Assembly: GCF_040267685.1 (NCBI RefSeq)
Contig: NZ_CP158367.1
Span: forward strand, 1,674,001 to 1,738,000
From: Proteinivorax tanatarense
Lineage (GTDB): Bacteria > Bacillota > Proteinivoracia > Proteinivoracales > Proteinivoracaceae
Direction: 5' to 3'
Length of the DNA: 64,000 nucleotides
In this document: positions 36,477 through 45,131 of the stretch, piece after piece
Position numbering within the stretch: position 1 is the first letter of the stretch
Layout: each line of letters starts with the position of its first letter
The notes under the pieces: generated by a model
Databases searched by the model: none
What the model saw: only the letters and a program-made list of their open reading frames with translations
Told to the model about the DNA's origin: nothing
Position numbers and translations under genes: made by a program

Positions 36477-37049
36477 TTATCTTTCAATTGTAGCAGAATC
36501 CATAATATGTGCAAACTTGTTATGGTAATAATCTGTATCAGAGTCTTGAGGGTAGGTCATGGTAATTAAAACATAATAACGACGATCATTTTCAGGATTT
36601 ACATATTCATAGTAAAGTTGCTCTCTATATACATCCAATCCATCATCGGTATCAGTTATTTTTACATGTACTGCTTCCTCATCTAAACCATCTATTTCCA
36701 CTTCTTGCTTATCTACTATAACATCAGGTTCAGAATCAACTAACCTTCTAACATTGGGCAAATTTGTGGAGTACCATATTTGAAACTGCCCATGGTCATC
36801 TTCAAAATCCTCTTGTGTTGCTCTTGATAATGTGTTATCCCAACCCTTTTGTGGCACTTCTATCAAAAGATTAAGGGAAGAAAATTCCAGTGGCATAAAC
36901 TCTGCATTCTCATCTACCACCACCTCTTGTTCATTTTCAGCTTCTTCCTCTTCTGGTTTTGCATCTACTTCAGCTTCATTTGATCCACATCCTAAAACTA
37001 ATACAGGAACTACCATAAGCAAAAATAATAAAACTCCTATTTTTTTCAC
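36477..37049 (-). CDS. Lipoprotein of unknown function
   Basis: 190 residues from GTG 37049, which has AAGGAGGG at good distance; the open frame extends further up without a ribosome site. A lipoprotein signal peptide (VKKIGVLLFLLMVVPVL) ends in the lipobox LVLGCGSN, so the mature protein is lipid-anchored at a Cys. An acidic linker (EEEEAENEQEVVVDENAE) is followed by a beta-rich domain of about 130 residues with many Trp/Tyr and Asp residues, ending near the C-terminus. I do not recognise the family. It resembles PsbP/MOG1-like or stress-type extracytoplasmic lipoproteins only in layout. Confidence 0.8.
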   Translation of the reverse strand: MKKIGVLLFLLMVVPVLVLGCGSNEAEVDAKPEEEEAENEQEVVVDENAEFMPLEFSSLNLLIEVPQKGWDNTLSRATQEDFEDDHGQFQIWYSTNLPNVRRLVDSEPDVIVDKQEVEIDGLDEEAVHVKITDTDDGLDVYREQLYYEYVNPENDRRYYVLITMTYPQDSDTDYYHNKFAHIMDSATIER

Positions 37050-37236
37050 GTTTTCGCCCTCCTTATTTTTTAAGTAGATTACAAAATTTAACAACAGCTG
37101 TTGTCATGCAATAACCATACATGACTTCAGCAAGTTTTTGATAAATCAAGTAGTTTTGCAATCCCCAATTTCTTTAATACTAGAATATTCTATATAACAA
37201 CCAATAATTCCTTCTTTTTTGTAATAAAAAAGAAAT

Positions 37237-37272
37237 AAAGGAAGATTGGCTTTGATGCACCAACCTTCCTTT
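37237..37272 (-). terminator. Terminator after deoC
   Basis: AAAGGAAGATTGG pairs with CCAACCTTCCTTT, one mismatch, 10-nt loop, 20 bp beyond the stop. Confidence 0.75.
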
Positions 37273-37292
37273 GTAATGTTTTTGTAACTATT

Positions 37293-37970
37293 TTAGTAGT
37301 CGGATTTTTCGGTTGCAGAACCTTTTACTATCTCCACACTACTTGATGCTCCAATCCTAGTTGCGCCACTTTCTACCATTGTATAGGCAGTTTTTTGGTC
37401 CCTTACACCACCAGAGGCTTTTACGCCAATTTCAGGTCCTACAGTTTGGCGCATTAGCGTTATATGTTCAGCAGTTGCACCACCAGTTCCAAATCCCGTT
37501 GAAGTTTTTACAAAGCTGGCTTGTGCTTGGACAGAAAGTTCACAGGCCTTAACAATTTCACTATCTGTTAAATAACAGGTCTCCAGAATTACTTTTACAA
37601 CAGTTCCATTTGCAGCATCTACAACAGATTGAATATCTCGTAATACATCATCCCATTTTTTTGATTTTAAAAGACCTACGTTAATTACCATATCTATCTC
37701 AGTAGCACCTTTAGAAATTGCATCCTTTGTTTCAAAAGCCTTTGTTTCTGAGGTTGAAGCTCCAAGTGGGAACCCAATAACTGTGGTTATTCCTACATTT
37801 GATCCATCTAATTCTTTTTTCGCTTGTTCTATGTAGCTGGGGTTCACACAAACTGTAGCAAAACCATATTCTTTAGCTTCATTGCAAATTTTTGTTACTT
37901 GTTCAGGAGTGGATTGCGCTTTAAGTAAAGTATGGTCAATCATGCTAGCTAATTTTTGGTCAAAAGTCAT
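37293..37970 (-). CDS. deoC: Deoxyribose-phosphate aldolase
   Basis: 225 residues with the class I aldolase barrel of Deo[10 protein letters not shown] at the start, TVCVNPSYI near 40, VIGFPLGAS near 64, EIDMVINVG near 90 and the Schiff-base Lys in [11 protein letters not shown] near 153; a second active-site Lys is in [10 protein letters not shown] near 181. It splits 2-deoxyribose-5-phosphate into acetaldehyde and glyceraldehyde-3-phosphate in deoxynucleoside catabolism. No other deo genes are adjacent and a terminator follows, so it appears monocistronic. AAAGGAG precedes the ATG. Confidence 0.96.
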   Translation of the reverse strand: MTFDQKLASMIDHTLLKAQSTPEQVTKICNEAKEYGFATVCVNPSYIEQAKKELDGSNVGITTVIGFPLGASTSETKAFETKDAISKGATEIDMVINVGLLKSKKWDDVLRDIQSVVDAANGTVVKVILETCYLTDSEIVKACELSVQAQASFVKTSTGFGTGGATAEHITLMRQTVGPEIGVKASGGVRDQKTAYTMVESGATRIGASSSVEIVKGSATEKSDY

Positions 37971-38051
37971 ATAAAATTCTCCTTTCTATTGTAAGACATC
38001 TGACAAGTTAATTATATTTCTTTTTACACTTTTTTTCAAGTTTTGGATATA

Positions 38052-38804
38052 TTATTTCCAATCTTTTATAATTTCAAGCAACCTATAATTAGTAAAATCA
38101 AAATGGATGGGACATACTGAGACAAAGTTCTTTGAAATTGCATAAACATCTGACTGTCTATTGCTAACATCCTGATTACGTTCACCAGAAAGCCAGTAAT
38201 AATGTTTTCCTCTGGGGTCTTTTCTCTTTTCAAATGGGTTTTTATACCTCACCTGACCTAATACGGTATATTTTAATCCCTTAATTTTATTTTCCTCCCC
38301 ATCAGGAACATTTATATTTAATAGTGTATCTTTAGGTACATTATTGTTATACATAAGCTTCGCAAACCTGTAAGCTACATTAGCGCTATACGAAAAATCT
38401 ATATTATCTGCGCTAACTAGTGATATCGCTATTGCAGGAACTCCTGAAACTGCTCCCTCGATAGCAGCAGAAACTGTGCCTGAATACAAAACATCGGTTC
38501 CTAAGTTAGGCCCAATATTTATACCTGATATTACCATGTCAATTGAATCGTCAACTAGTTCCGCAAGACCCAGTTTAACACAATCCGTAGGGGTGCCATC
38601 AACAGCCCACGAAATAGCTTTTTCCCATTTAGTAACTTTCTGGGCTCTTAGTGGGCTATGCAGTGTTATAGCCTGTCCACTAGCGCTTCTCTCTCGATCT
38701 GGAGCAACCACATAAACTTTTGCCTCTTTTTTTAAAAAAAAATTGACTAATTCATCAATTCCCTGTGCATAAATTCCATCATCATTTGTTATTAAAATTT
38801 TCAA
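38052..38804 (-). CDS. surE: 5'/3'-nucleotidase SurE
   Basis: 250 residues with SurE motifs: MKILITNDDGIYAQGI (metal-binding Asp-Asp), VVAPDRERSASGQAITLHSPLR, GTPTDCVKLGL, ISGINIGPNLGTDVLYSGTVSAAIEGA and a C-terminal DVYAISKNFVSVCPIHFD. SurE is a metal-dependent survival protein that dephosphorylates nucleoside monophosphates in the cytoplasm. The start codon is TTG at 38804 with AAGGAG 8 nt upstream. The gene is transcribed away from the YhcN/YlaJ gene, leaving a divergent intergenic region of about 117 bp. Confidence 0.96.
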   Translation of the reverse strand: MKILITNDDGIYAQGIDELVNFFLKKEAKVYVVAPDRERSASGQAITLHSPLRAQKVTKWEKAISWAVDGTPTDCVKLGLAELVDDSIDMVISGINIGPNLGTDVLYSGTVSAAIEGAVSGVPAIAISLVSADNIDFSYSANVAYRFAKLMYNNNVPKDTLLNINVPDGEENKIKGLKYTVLGQVRYKNPFEKRKDPRGKHYYWLSGERNQDVSNRQSDVYAISKNFVSVCPIHFDFTNYRLLEIIKDWK

Positions 38805-38921
38805 GTTTTTTCACTCCTTATGAAAAATTTTCTATAGTTAACTTTATTACTCAGTATAACCTTTTTCTTAAATGGAAAATATATAAATGAACATATTTTT
38901 TGGGTTAAAAGGAGGTATAAA

Positions 38922-39491
38922 ATGAAAAATATCAGGTTTTTCTTGATATTAGTTTTAACATTAACTATTTTTGTTGCCGTTGGTTGTAGGATAAACCCAA
39001 GTCCGGCTCCAGCTCCAGAAGAACCAGAAAATCAAAATATGCAGCCAACTGAAAGGGATACACCAACAGATCCTGACGTTTCTCCTGAAAATATTGAAAA
39101 TCCTGACCAACAAAGACTACCTGACCAAGGTCAAACTAGACCCAATGATGGTATGATGACCGAAGAAAACTTAGCAGAAGATATTGCTAACAGCGTTAGT
39201 AATATGACTGGTGTGGAAACTGCTCATGTTGTAGTAGTTGGCAATATGGCTATGATAGGCATTAACACAAGTGCAGAAGATAGTAGACATGTTAAAGATA
39301 AAGTTACTACGGAAGTAGAAGGTCAGCATGAAAATATCGATCAAGCGATTGTTACAGCTGACCCAGAATTGACAGAACGAATTGGTAAAATAGCAGATCA
39401 GCAAAGACGTGGAGAGCCCATAAGTCAGTCGTTAAATGAAATTAATCAAATTCTTCAAGAAATACGGCCAGATGCCGATACAGCGGAATAG
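38922..39491 (+). CDS. YhcN/YlaJ family sporulation lipoprotein
   Basis: 189 residues. A lipoprotein signal peptide ends in VAVGCRIN, a proline-rich, acidic low-complexity linker spans about 25-75, and a compact C-terminal domain (MTEENLAEDIANSVSNMTGVETAHVVVVGNMAMIGI... to RIGKIADQQRRGEPI) matches the YhcN/YlaJ family found in endospore formers. Members are lipid-anchored proteins of the forespore inner membrane with roles in germination or spore assembly that are not fully defined. AAGGAGG precedes the ATG and a strong terminator follows. The spore-protein gene lies directly downstream on the same strand. Confidence 0.85.
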   Translation: MKNIRFFLILVLTLTIFVAVGCRINPSPAPAPEEPENQNMQPTERDTPTDPDVSPENIENPDQQRLPDQGQTRPNDGMMTEENLAEDIANSVSNMTGVETAHVVVVGNMAMIGINTSAEDSRHVKDKVTTEVEGQHENIDQAIVTADPELTERIGKIADQQRRGEPISQSLNEINQILQEIRPDADTAE

Positions 39492-39525
39492 ATAAAAAAA
39501 GTGCCTGTGGGGCGCTTTTTTTATC
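39491..39525 (+). terminator. Terminator after the YhcN/YlaJ gene
   Basis: A 15-bp stem (GATAAAAAAAGTGCC with GGCGCTTTTTTTATC, one G-T wobble) starting at the stop codon. Confidence 0.85.
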
Positions 39526-39596
39526 TATTTTAGTAATTATCTTCTAGGATAGTATTGTAGTTTGATACAAAAAATATACCTAGGAGGTGGTTTTAG

Positions 39597-39824
39597 ATGG
39601 CTGCAAGAAGAAGGAGAAAAACTATACTTCCACCGGAAGTTTTAGATGAGTTTAAGTATGAGGTTGCTAACCAACTCGGTCTCAAGGAAAAAATCGACAG
39701 GGTCGGTTGGGGAAATATGACAACTTATGAATGTGGTAAGATTGGCGGAAGAATTGGAGGAGCTATGGTTAAGTCGATGATAAAAAGTGCACAAGAGCAA
39801 ATGATTAAAAAGGGAGAACTCTAG
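39597..39824 (+). CDS. Alpha/beta-type small acid-soluble spore protein
   Basis: 75 residues. The family pattern is clear: LDEFKYEVANQLGL around residues 17-30 is the region cleaved by the germination protease GPR (between Glu and Val or nearby), and GGRIGGAMVKSMIKSAQEQ near 50-68 is the conserved DNA-binding helix. These proteins coat and protect forespore DNA. The N-terminal AARRRRKT is unusually basic. A strong AGGAGGTGG ribosome site suits a highly expressed late forespore gene. No convincing sigma-G promoter could be drawn by eye in the 70 bp upstream. Confidence 0.92.
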   Translation: MAARRRRKTILPPEVLDEFKYEVANQLGLKEKIDRVGWGNMTTYECGKIGGRIGGAMVKSMIKSAQEQMIKKGEL

Positions 39825-39835
39825 TTCTCCCTTTT
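39808..39835. terminator. Terminator shared by the spore protein gene and the convergent small gene
   Basis: AAAAGGGAGAACT pairs with AGTTCTCCCTTTT with a 2-nt loop; A and T runs on both sides allow function in both directions. It lies between the convergent stops at 39824 and 39837. Confidence 0.8.
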
Positions 39836-39836
39836 T

Positions 39837-40199
39837 TTATAACAACAAATCATTTAAGGAATTACTCTTTTTTAGTTTTATTAACTGCCCACAATAAAAA
39901 CACTGTATCTTATCTTTATGAACTGTATATTCATCATAGTATAACTTTTTACCACAGGAGTAGCATTTTATAGGGCTTATAATTCCCCCTATATAAATTA
40001 TTCCGTCATAGAGTTTAAAGTATTTTTCATCAATTAAATCGCCGGGCATTGTGCTAAATTTTTCAATTGCATCTCCATCTAAATACTCAGTTCTTTGCTT
40101 ACCTAGATAAATATCAGGATGTTGTTTAAAAAAAACAACAACACTTCCATTTTTCACATCAATAGACAACTCATTTTCATCTATTAATTTTAATATCAT
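39837..40199 (-). CDS. Hypothetical protein with a zinc-ribbon-like motif
   Basis: 120 residues from ATG 40199 (AGGTGGGG upstream; an in-frame GTG at 40211 overlaps that site). The N-terminal two-thirds is mixed alpha/beta with no known motif. The C-terminal part has paired cysteines, CYSCGKKLYYDEYTVHKDKIQCFYC, spaced like a zinc ribbon. I do not recognise the family. It may be co-transcribed with the histidine kinase ahead of it, 78 bp away. Confidence 0.65.
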   Translation of the reverse strand: MILKLIDENELSIDVKNGSVVVFFKQHPDIYLGKQRTEYLDGDAIEKFSTMPGDLIDEKYFKLYDGIIYIGGIISPIKCYSCGKKLYYDEYTVHKDKIQCFYCGQLIKLKKSNSLNDLLL

Positions 40200-40277
40200 A
40201 GTTTTCCCCACCTTTTATCAAGCTTTTATTAATTACTATTAAAAACTCAATAAAAAATGCTAAAAAAGAAGAAAACT

Positions 40278-42047
40278 TTAATATTCTAATTTTCCGTTTA
40301 AGTCTTCAGGGAGTGTTATAGTAACTTTAGTTCCTTGATTTAGCTTAGACACTACTTCTATATTACCCCTTAGTTTTTTTATAATACAGTTGCAGTAATA
40401 TAAACCCAGTCCTTGATTGGCATTATCTTTTGTAGTGTAATAAGGATCAAAAATTTTTAAATATTGGTCTTTTCCAAACCCCACCCCATTATCAATAACA
40501 TCAATTTTAATATTAGAACCTTCTGTGTAGCCTTGCACTTCGAGCAATCCTTCATCTATGTTTTTTTCTAAAATTGCTTCTACAGAATTTTGTAAAATAT
40601 AATTTAAACAAATAGATAATAATCGGATGTCAACAAATGCTTTTAAATTGTTAGCTTCAATATTAAAGTCAATATTTGAAAACCTAGATTTATAATCATT
40701 AGTAACTTCTTTTAATAAGACAGATAAGTCAATCCACCTTAATCTTTCTTCGTTTAAGCAGCTATTTGCAGTAATTGTTAACCTCTCTAAACTAATTCCC
40801 GTTTGGTTTAGCGCCTCTTCGATATTTTCTATGTATGATAATAGCACATGGTTATTATCGCACCCTTTTTCAATCTTTTGCCTGGTCAACTGGAGAAACC
40901 CTGATGCGACTGTTAATGGATTTTTTATTTCATTTGCAGTCCCAGCAGCTAACTGTTCTAAGGACTCTAACTTGTTTTTGATATTTTCTTCTTTTTGTTT
41001 CTCCATTTCTTCTGTAACATCCTTAATAAGAATTAAAAAAGAGACTAACTTATCCTTTAATGGTTTCTCATTGGCTTTTACCTTTAAAAAATTTAAGCTA
41101 TAGTATCTTTCCGTTGTCGGCTCATAAAAATGATCGAGAAGGTCATATTCCCCTTTACACCTTCCTAAATACTTAGCCATGAAGCTATTAGAAAAAACTT
41201 CTAACACTGGTTTGCCTAGTATATTTTTATCGGTAATTTGCGAGATATCTAGCATCTTTTCATTAAAAGCTAAAACATTATATTTATGATCTAAAGCTAA
41301 AAAACCATAGTTATGAAATTCAATAAAATAATTTAAAGACTCTTTATAAATTCTTTTATTCTTCCCTATGTCCATCATATTATTTAAAATACTAATGCAT
41401 AAAATACACACGCCATACCCTAAAAAAACTCCACCGATAGCAAGGAAAATATTAACTTCATAAAGCTCAAAGTACAGCTCCACAATTGCTAGAATTCCCA
41501 CAAATTGTATTATGTAAAAGGTAAGAGCCCAAGGTAAGTTTATTACATTATTTAATTTTAAGTTTGACTTTGCATAAACGGCTAAATACAAAATGTAGTA
41601 GTTAAGTATTGCGTAAGTTGAAAGAGTTATACATACTAAAAACATAGTGTTATTAACTATGTTAGAAAAAAAGCTGTAAGCTATACCAGCAACTAATAGG
41701 GGAATAACTTGTCTACCTAAAGTTTTAATCATAGATGAAAAATTATAATCTTGATTTAGTATAATAACCATAGTTAAAGTATAAGCAGTAACAACAGTAA
41801 AAGTACTATCAAAAATAAAGAATAAAGATATAACAAAAGGCATGTCAAATGCTACATAAAGAGAGCCGTATACTGTATCGCGATAAAAATCAATTCCTAG
41901 CAGAATGAGTGTTATACTAGATATAAACCAAAGGTCTGTGATTGTTAATGAGTCGATATTCCAAAAAAGAGCGCCTGCAAAATAAAGAAACAGGACAAAC
42001 AAAAAAATAAATGAAAATAAATCATTTAACTTCTTTATAAAACTCAA
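40278..42047 (-). CDS. Membrane sensor histidine-kinase-like protein with Asn in place of the phospho-acceptor His
   Basis: 589 residues from a TTG start (AAGGTGTGAT upstream). About seven or eight transmembrane helices fill residues 1-225; a PAS domain follows (about 235-345), then a HisKA-like segment and a HATPase_c domain with N box NYILQNSVEAI, G1 DVIDNGVGFG and G2 NQGLGLYYCNCII. The H-box, expected as HEIKNPLT, reads NEIKNPLT: codon 372 is AAT. Everything else needed for ATP binding looks intact. The protein may be a pseudokinase, a partner in a heterodimer, or a phosphatase-only sensor, since a His at this position is required for ordinary autophosphorylation. No response regulator adjoins. 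Confidence 0.88.
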   Translation of the reverse strand: MSFIKKLNDLFSFIFLFVLFLYFAGALFWNIDSLTITDLWFISSITLILLGIDFYRDTVYGSLYVAFDMPFVISLFFIFDSTFTVVTAYTLTMVIILNQDYNFSSMIKTLGRQVIPLLVAGIAYSFFSNIVNNTMFLVCITLSTYAILNYYILYLAVYAKSNLKLNNVINLPWALTFYIIQFVGILAIVELYFELYEVNIFLAIGGVFLGYGVCILCISILNNMMDIGKNKRIYKESLNYFIEFHNYGFLALDHKYNVLAFNEKMLDISQITDKNILGKPVLEVFSNSFMAKYLGRCKGEYDLLDHFYEPTTERYYSLNFLKVKANEKPLKDKLVSFLILIKDVTEEMEKQKEENIKNKLESLEQLAAGTANEIKNPLTVASGFLQLTRQKIEKGCDNNHVLLSYIENIEEALNQTGISLERLTITANSCLNEERLRWIDLSVLLKEVTNDYKSRFSNIDFNIEANNLKAFVDIRLLSICLNYILQNSVEAILEKNIDEGLLEVQGYTEGSNIKIDVIDNGVGFGKDQYLKIFDPYYTTKDNANQGLGLYYCNCIIKKLRGNIEVVSKLNQGTKVTITLPEDLNGKLEY

Positions 42048-42119
42048 AAAATCACACCTTTCTCAACTTTCAAATAATCACAATTAATAGTATTCTTTCT
42101 TTTAGTTAAATTCCCTTTA

Positions 42120-42812
42120 TTATTTTATATTTTTTTGGAAAATTTCCAAAGTACTTCCATCACTAATTATATTTATGTAATTTTTTTTTGAAATGGGTAT
42201 TAGGTCCTCTTTTGCAAATGAACTTTTTTTGTCCAGTGACCCTATATAAAAAAAGTTCTCTAAGGAAAATTCTTTTTTAACTTTGGTATATATGGTTATA
42301 TCGTTAGAAATTACAAATTGAAAGTCATGATACATGTCAAGCTTTTCTAAATTTCCTTTTTCTTCAACAATCAAAAAATTTAACCGGTTAATCTTTAACA
42401 TTATCACGCCACTGTCAATAATATCTAAATAAGAGTTCTCACTTAAAGAAAAATGGCTGCCTTTGCTCAAAAGATTCTCTTCGCCATCTCCATAAAAATC
42501 TTCCATATAAACAGTTAAAAAGTCTTCCAAGGAAAGGTTTAAGTGAGTTAAGTTTTTATAGGGCCCTAGGTATATTAAGTGCTCATTGTTGTTAGTATTA
42601 ATAATGAGTAACGGCTTGTTTTCTACATTAAAAACTTGTAAGTAATAATAATATGGTCGGTTAGGTTTTTGGTTTCTATCGATAAGGTCATCTCCTAAAA
42701 CCTGTACATTGTAGTCCTCAAGAAATACAAAAGTAACAAGGAAAATTATAGTTGGAATTACCACTAATTTTGCTCTTCTTGTAATTTTATTTAACAAGTA
42801 ACTCACTCCCAC
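42120..42812 (-). CDS. Hypothetical membrane-anchored extracytoplasmic protein
   Basis: Up to 230 residues. One N-terminal hydrophobic anchor (LVVIPTIIFLVTFVFLEDY) is followed by an outside domain of about 190 residues rich in beta strands and aromatic residues (for example PLLIINTNNNEHLIYLG and DMYHDFQFVISNDITIYTK). I do not recognise the family; the pattern vaguely recalls the degenerate metallo-beta-lactamase tail of ComEC but lacks its metal motifs. The GTG at 42812 has no ribosome site; a TTG at 42797, 6 nt after GGGAGTG, is the likelier start. It lies 72 bp upstream of the histidine-kinase-like gene and could be its extracellular partner. Confidence 0.65.
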   Translation of the reverse strand: MGVSYLLNKITRRAKLVVIPTIIFLVTFVFLEDYNVQVLGDDLIDRNQKPNRPYYYYLQVFNVENKPLLIINTNNNEHLIYLGPYKNLTHLNLSLEDFLTVYMEDFYGDGEENLLSKGSHFSLSENSYLDIIDSGVIMLKINRLNFLIVEEKGNLEKLDMYHDFQFVISNDITIYTKVKKEFSLENFFYIGSLDKKSSFAKEDLIPISKKNYINIISDGSTLEIFQKNIK

Positions 42813-42867
42813 TTATTGATGTTTTTTTTATTATTCAGTATAATGGTATAGATGGGGGTGATATTTT

Positions 42868-43410
42868 ATGACTCGACAAGTTCAAAGCAAAAATAAAAAC
42901 AACTCTAAAATTAAGCTAAAAATGAGCTCAAAGTTATTAAGAATACTTAAGCTAACTTGGATTCCTGCTCTATGTGTTTTGTTATTCGCAATAGGCATGC
43001 AGGTAGGCATAAGCTACATTTGGGAAGCAGGTAGCGTTACTACAGAACCCGTTCTTAATAGCATTACTGCTATATGGAATGATGAACACGAGCATGAGGT
43101 CAGTTACAGCTGGAACAAAAACGAAGAAATTTCTGCAGATGTTATAAAAGAAAGAAATGATGATGCAGCAACATTGGTAGTAACAACTCATGAAGGTGAA
43201 TCTAAATCTTTTGAGCTAAGTTATGGTATTGAAAGAGATGAAGATGATAGCATTATTAAAAGATATTTAATAGTAAACGGTGAAAAAGTTAGAAGTGTTG
43301 AAGGTGAAGAAGAAGCCATAGTTTATAATGTTCCTGGTTCTCCTATAGATTACAACCTTTTTTCTAAAGACATGTGGTCTGGTTTTTGGCAAGCTATTAA
43401 AAATTTTTAA
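42868..43410 (+). CDS. Hypothetical membrane-anchored protein
   Basis: 180 residues with a Lys-rich cytoplasmic tail (SKNKNNSKIKLK), one membrane helix (LTWIPALCVLLFAIGMQVG) and an acidic extracytoplasmic domain of about 130 residues with no recognised motif. GGGGTGAT precedes the ATG. It is divergent from the hypothetical gene at 42812, from which only 55 bp separate it, and is followed by the tRNA cluster. Unknown family. Confidence 0.7.
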   Translation: MTRQVQSKNKNNSKIKLKMSSKLLRILKLTWIPALCVLLFAIGMQVGISYIWEAGSVTTEPVLNSITAIWNDEHEHEVSYSWNKNEEISADVIKERNDDAATLVVTTHEGESKSFELSYGIERDEDDSIIKRYLIVNGEKVRSVEGEEEAIVYNVPGSPIDYNLFSKDMWSGFWQAIKNF

Positions 43411-43493
43411 CAATTTTTGCTATTATAGAACTAGTACTATTGTGTAATAATATAGTTAGATATAAAAAATTAATTAAAAAATTGTTTTACCCC

Positions 43494-43522
43494 TTGACTG
43501 CGGTTTAAAAATGTTTTATACT
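43494..43522 (+). promoter_or_regulatory. Sigma-A promoter of the five-gene tRNA cluster
   Basis: TTGACT (43494-43499) and TATACT (43517-43522) with a 17-bp spacer, 12 bp before the first tRNA. Confidence 0.85.
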
Positions 43523-43534
43523 AGATATCGTTGT

Positions 43535-43611
<77 letters not shown>

Positions 43612-43622
43612 GTGAATGATTA

Positions 43623-43698
43623 GCCGACGTAGCTCAATTGGCAGAGCAGCTCACTTGTAATGAGCAGGTTGCGGGTTCGAGTCCCATCGTCGGCTCCA
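43623..43698 (+). tRNA. tRNA-Thr (anticodon UGU)
   Basis: 76 nt with encoded CCA. Acceptor GCCGACG/CGTCGGC; anticodon stem GCTCA/TGAGC around CTTGTAA. Confidence 0.97.
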
Positions 43699-43702
43699 AT
43701 TG

Positions 43703-43788
43703 GGAGAGGTTCCCGAGTTGGCCAAAGGGGGCAGACTGTAAATCTGCTGGCTCCGCCTTCACTGGTTCGAATCCAGTCCTCTCCACCA
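43703..43788 (+). tRNA. tRNA-Tyr (anticodon GUA)
   Basis: 86 nt with encoded CCA and the long variable arm of a class II tRNA. Acceptor GGAGAGG/CCTCTCC; anticodon stem GCAGA/TCTGC around CTGTAAA. Confidence 0.97.
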
Positions 43789-43794
43789 TAACGT

Positions 43795-43870
43795 TGGGCC
43801 GTCGCCAAGTCGGTAAGGCACGGGACTTTGACTCCCGCATGCGTAGGTTCGAGTCCTGCCGGCCCAGCCA
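43795..43870 (+). tRNA. tRNA-Gln (anticodon UUG)
   Basis: 76 nt with encoded CCA. Acceptor TGGGCCG/CGGCCCA; anticodon stem CGGGA/TCCCG around CTTTGAC. A substrate for MnmA thiolation. Confidence 0.97.
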
Positions 43871-43887
43871 TTTTTTTTGCTAATTGC

Positions 43888-43963
43888 GAGCCATTAGCTC
43901 AGTCGGTAGAGCACCTGACTTTTAATCAGGGTGTCCCGTGTTCGAATCGCGGATGGCTCACCA
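43888..43963 (+). tRNA. tRNA-Lys (anticodon UUU)
   Basis: 76 nt with encoded CCA. Acceptor GAGCCAT/ATGGCTC; anticodon loop CTTTTAA. A substrate for MnmA thiolation. Confidence 0.97.
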
Positions 43964-43975
43964 TAAAGATTATTT

Positions 43976-44013
43976 AAGTGTGTTAAGATAGTATATCTTA
44001 ACACACTTTTTTT
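43976..44013 (+). terminator. Terminator of the tRNA cluster
   Basis: Perfect 15-bp stem (AAGTGTGTTAAGATA and complement, 3-nt loop) followed by T7. Confidence 0.9.
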
Positions 44014-44023
44014 ATATGTAAAG

Positions 44024-44087
44024 AATATAAAATCCGACTAATCTATGCCCTACTCAAGGACAAATAAATTAATCGGATTTTTATATT
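44024..44087 (-). terminator. Terminator after cheR
   Basis: AATATAAAATCCGACTAAT pairs with ATTAATCGGATTTTTATATT with minor mismatches and a 25-nt loop, 18 bp beyond the cheR stop. Confidence 0.65.
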
Positions 44088-44104
44088 AACTTAAAACTTT
44101 AAAA

Positions 44105-44875
44105 CTAAATTTTTTTATAAAAAAAGGTATCTAAAGACTTAAAAGCTAGATTATCAGCAAAGAATATTTGTTCGGTACTTCCCACAAATAATATACCATT
44201 ATCATTTAACGAGTGATTAAATCTTTTATATATGTCTTTTTTAGTTGATTCTTTAAAATATATCATTACATTTCTACAAAGTATTAAGTCAAAATTTCCA
44301 GGATACTTATTCTCTAAAAGATTATGTTTATCAAAACTTATGTTTCTTTTCAACTTTGGATCTACTGAAAACTGATTATTGTCAACGTCTATATACTTAT
44401 CATATCGACTAGGAATGCCAGATTTTTCTTTTAAGTTATACACTCCTTTTTTGGCTTTACTTAATATTTTCTCATCTATATCAGTTGCTAATATTTCGTA
44501 TTTTAACCCTTTATTTTCAAAAAGCATGGCCAGTGAATATGGTTCTTGGCCTGAGGAACAAGCGGCGCTCCACACTCTAATTTTATCTTTTCCATTGGCA
44601 ATTAATGGCAATACCTTTTGTTCTAGTACCTCCCAACGCTCTCTGTTACGAAAAAACTCTGAAACATTTATCGTTACTCGATCCAAGAATTCTTCTAGCG
44701 CTTGTGGAGATGTTTTAATCAGTTTTATATACTCATCATAGCTAGCTAGTGACCTTTTTTCGATCAAGGAATCTAACCGCCGTTTCATCTGTTTTTCTTT
44801 ATAATTACTTAGATCAATTCCTGTTATTTTAAATACTTTGGTAGTAAAGTCATTATAGTTTTGTTCTGTTAGCAT
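44105..44875 (-). CDS. cheR: Chemotaxis protein methyltransferase CheR
   Basis: 256 residues. The N-terminal all-helical domain contains YKEKQMKRRLDSLIEKR; the linker NVSEFFRNRERWEVL is typical; the S-adenosylmethionine-binding domain shows VWSAACSSGQEPYSLAML, ILATDIDEKILSKAKKGVY and LILCRNVMIYF, ending in FVGSTEQ. CheR methylates glutamates of chemoreceptors, using S-adenosylmethionine, for adaptation. It stands alone here with its own terminator, about 16 kb from cheX and the receiver-CheX gene. Confidence 0.96.
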   Translation of the reverse strand: MLTEQNYNDFTTKVFKITGIDLSNYKEKQMKRRLDSLIEKRSLASYDEYIKLIKTSPQALEEFLDRVTINVSEFFRNRERWEVLEQKVLPLIANGKDKIRVWSAACSSGQEPYSLAMLFENKGLKYEILATDIDEKILSKAKKGVYNLKEKSGIPSRYDKYIDVDNNQFSVDPKLKRNISFDKHNLLENKYPGNFDLILCRNVMIYFKESTKKDIYKRFNHSLNDNGILFVGSTEQIFFADNLAFKSLDTFFYKKI

Positions 44876-45067
44876 ATATAAGTCCTCCCAGTATGTATTT
44901 TAACTTTATTATTTATTCTATATTTTATGGTTAAATCCTTTTTTAATTGAAGAATAGTAAAGTTAATAGTTTTTGTTTGAAAATTACTCCGTTATTAAGT
45001 GAAACTTCAAAAGTTTCTCTTATCTTCTGTTTTGTCTGTTTAGAATAACTTGGATAGTACAAAATGC

Positions 45068-45113
45068 AAATGTCTGCTTTAAACGAAATAACTCTGTTTG
45101 AAAGCAGACATTT
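45068..45113 (-). terminator. Terminator after the GltS-like gene
   Basis: AAATGTCTGCTTTAAAC pairs with GTTTGAAAGCAGACATTT, one bulge, 11-nt loop, 20 bp past the stop. Confidence 0.75.
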
Positions 45114-45131
45114 TATTAAATATTTTATATA

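Noticed and set aside
39526-39596. Sigma-G promoter before the small acid-soluble spore protein gene
   Set aside because: Expected from biology, but no -35/-10 pair close enough to the consensus could be found by eye.
43620-43883. Overlapping frames on both strands across the tRNA cluster
   Set aside because: They are readings through tRNA genes, a common artefact.
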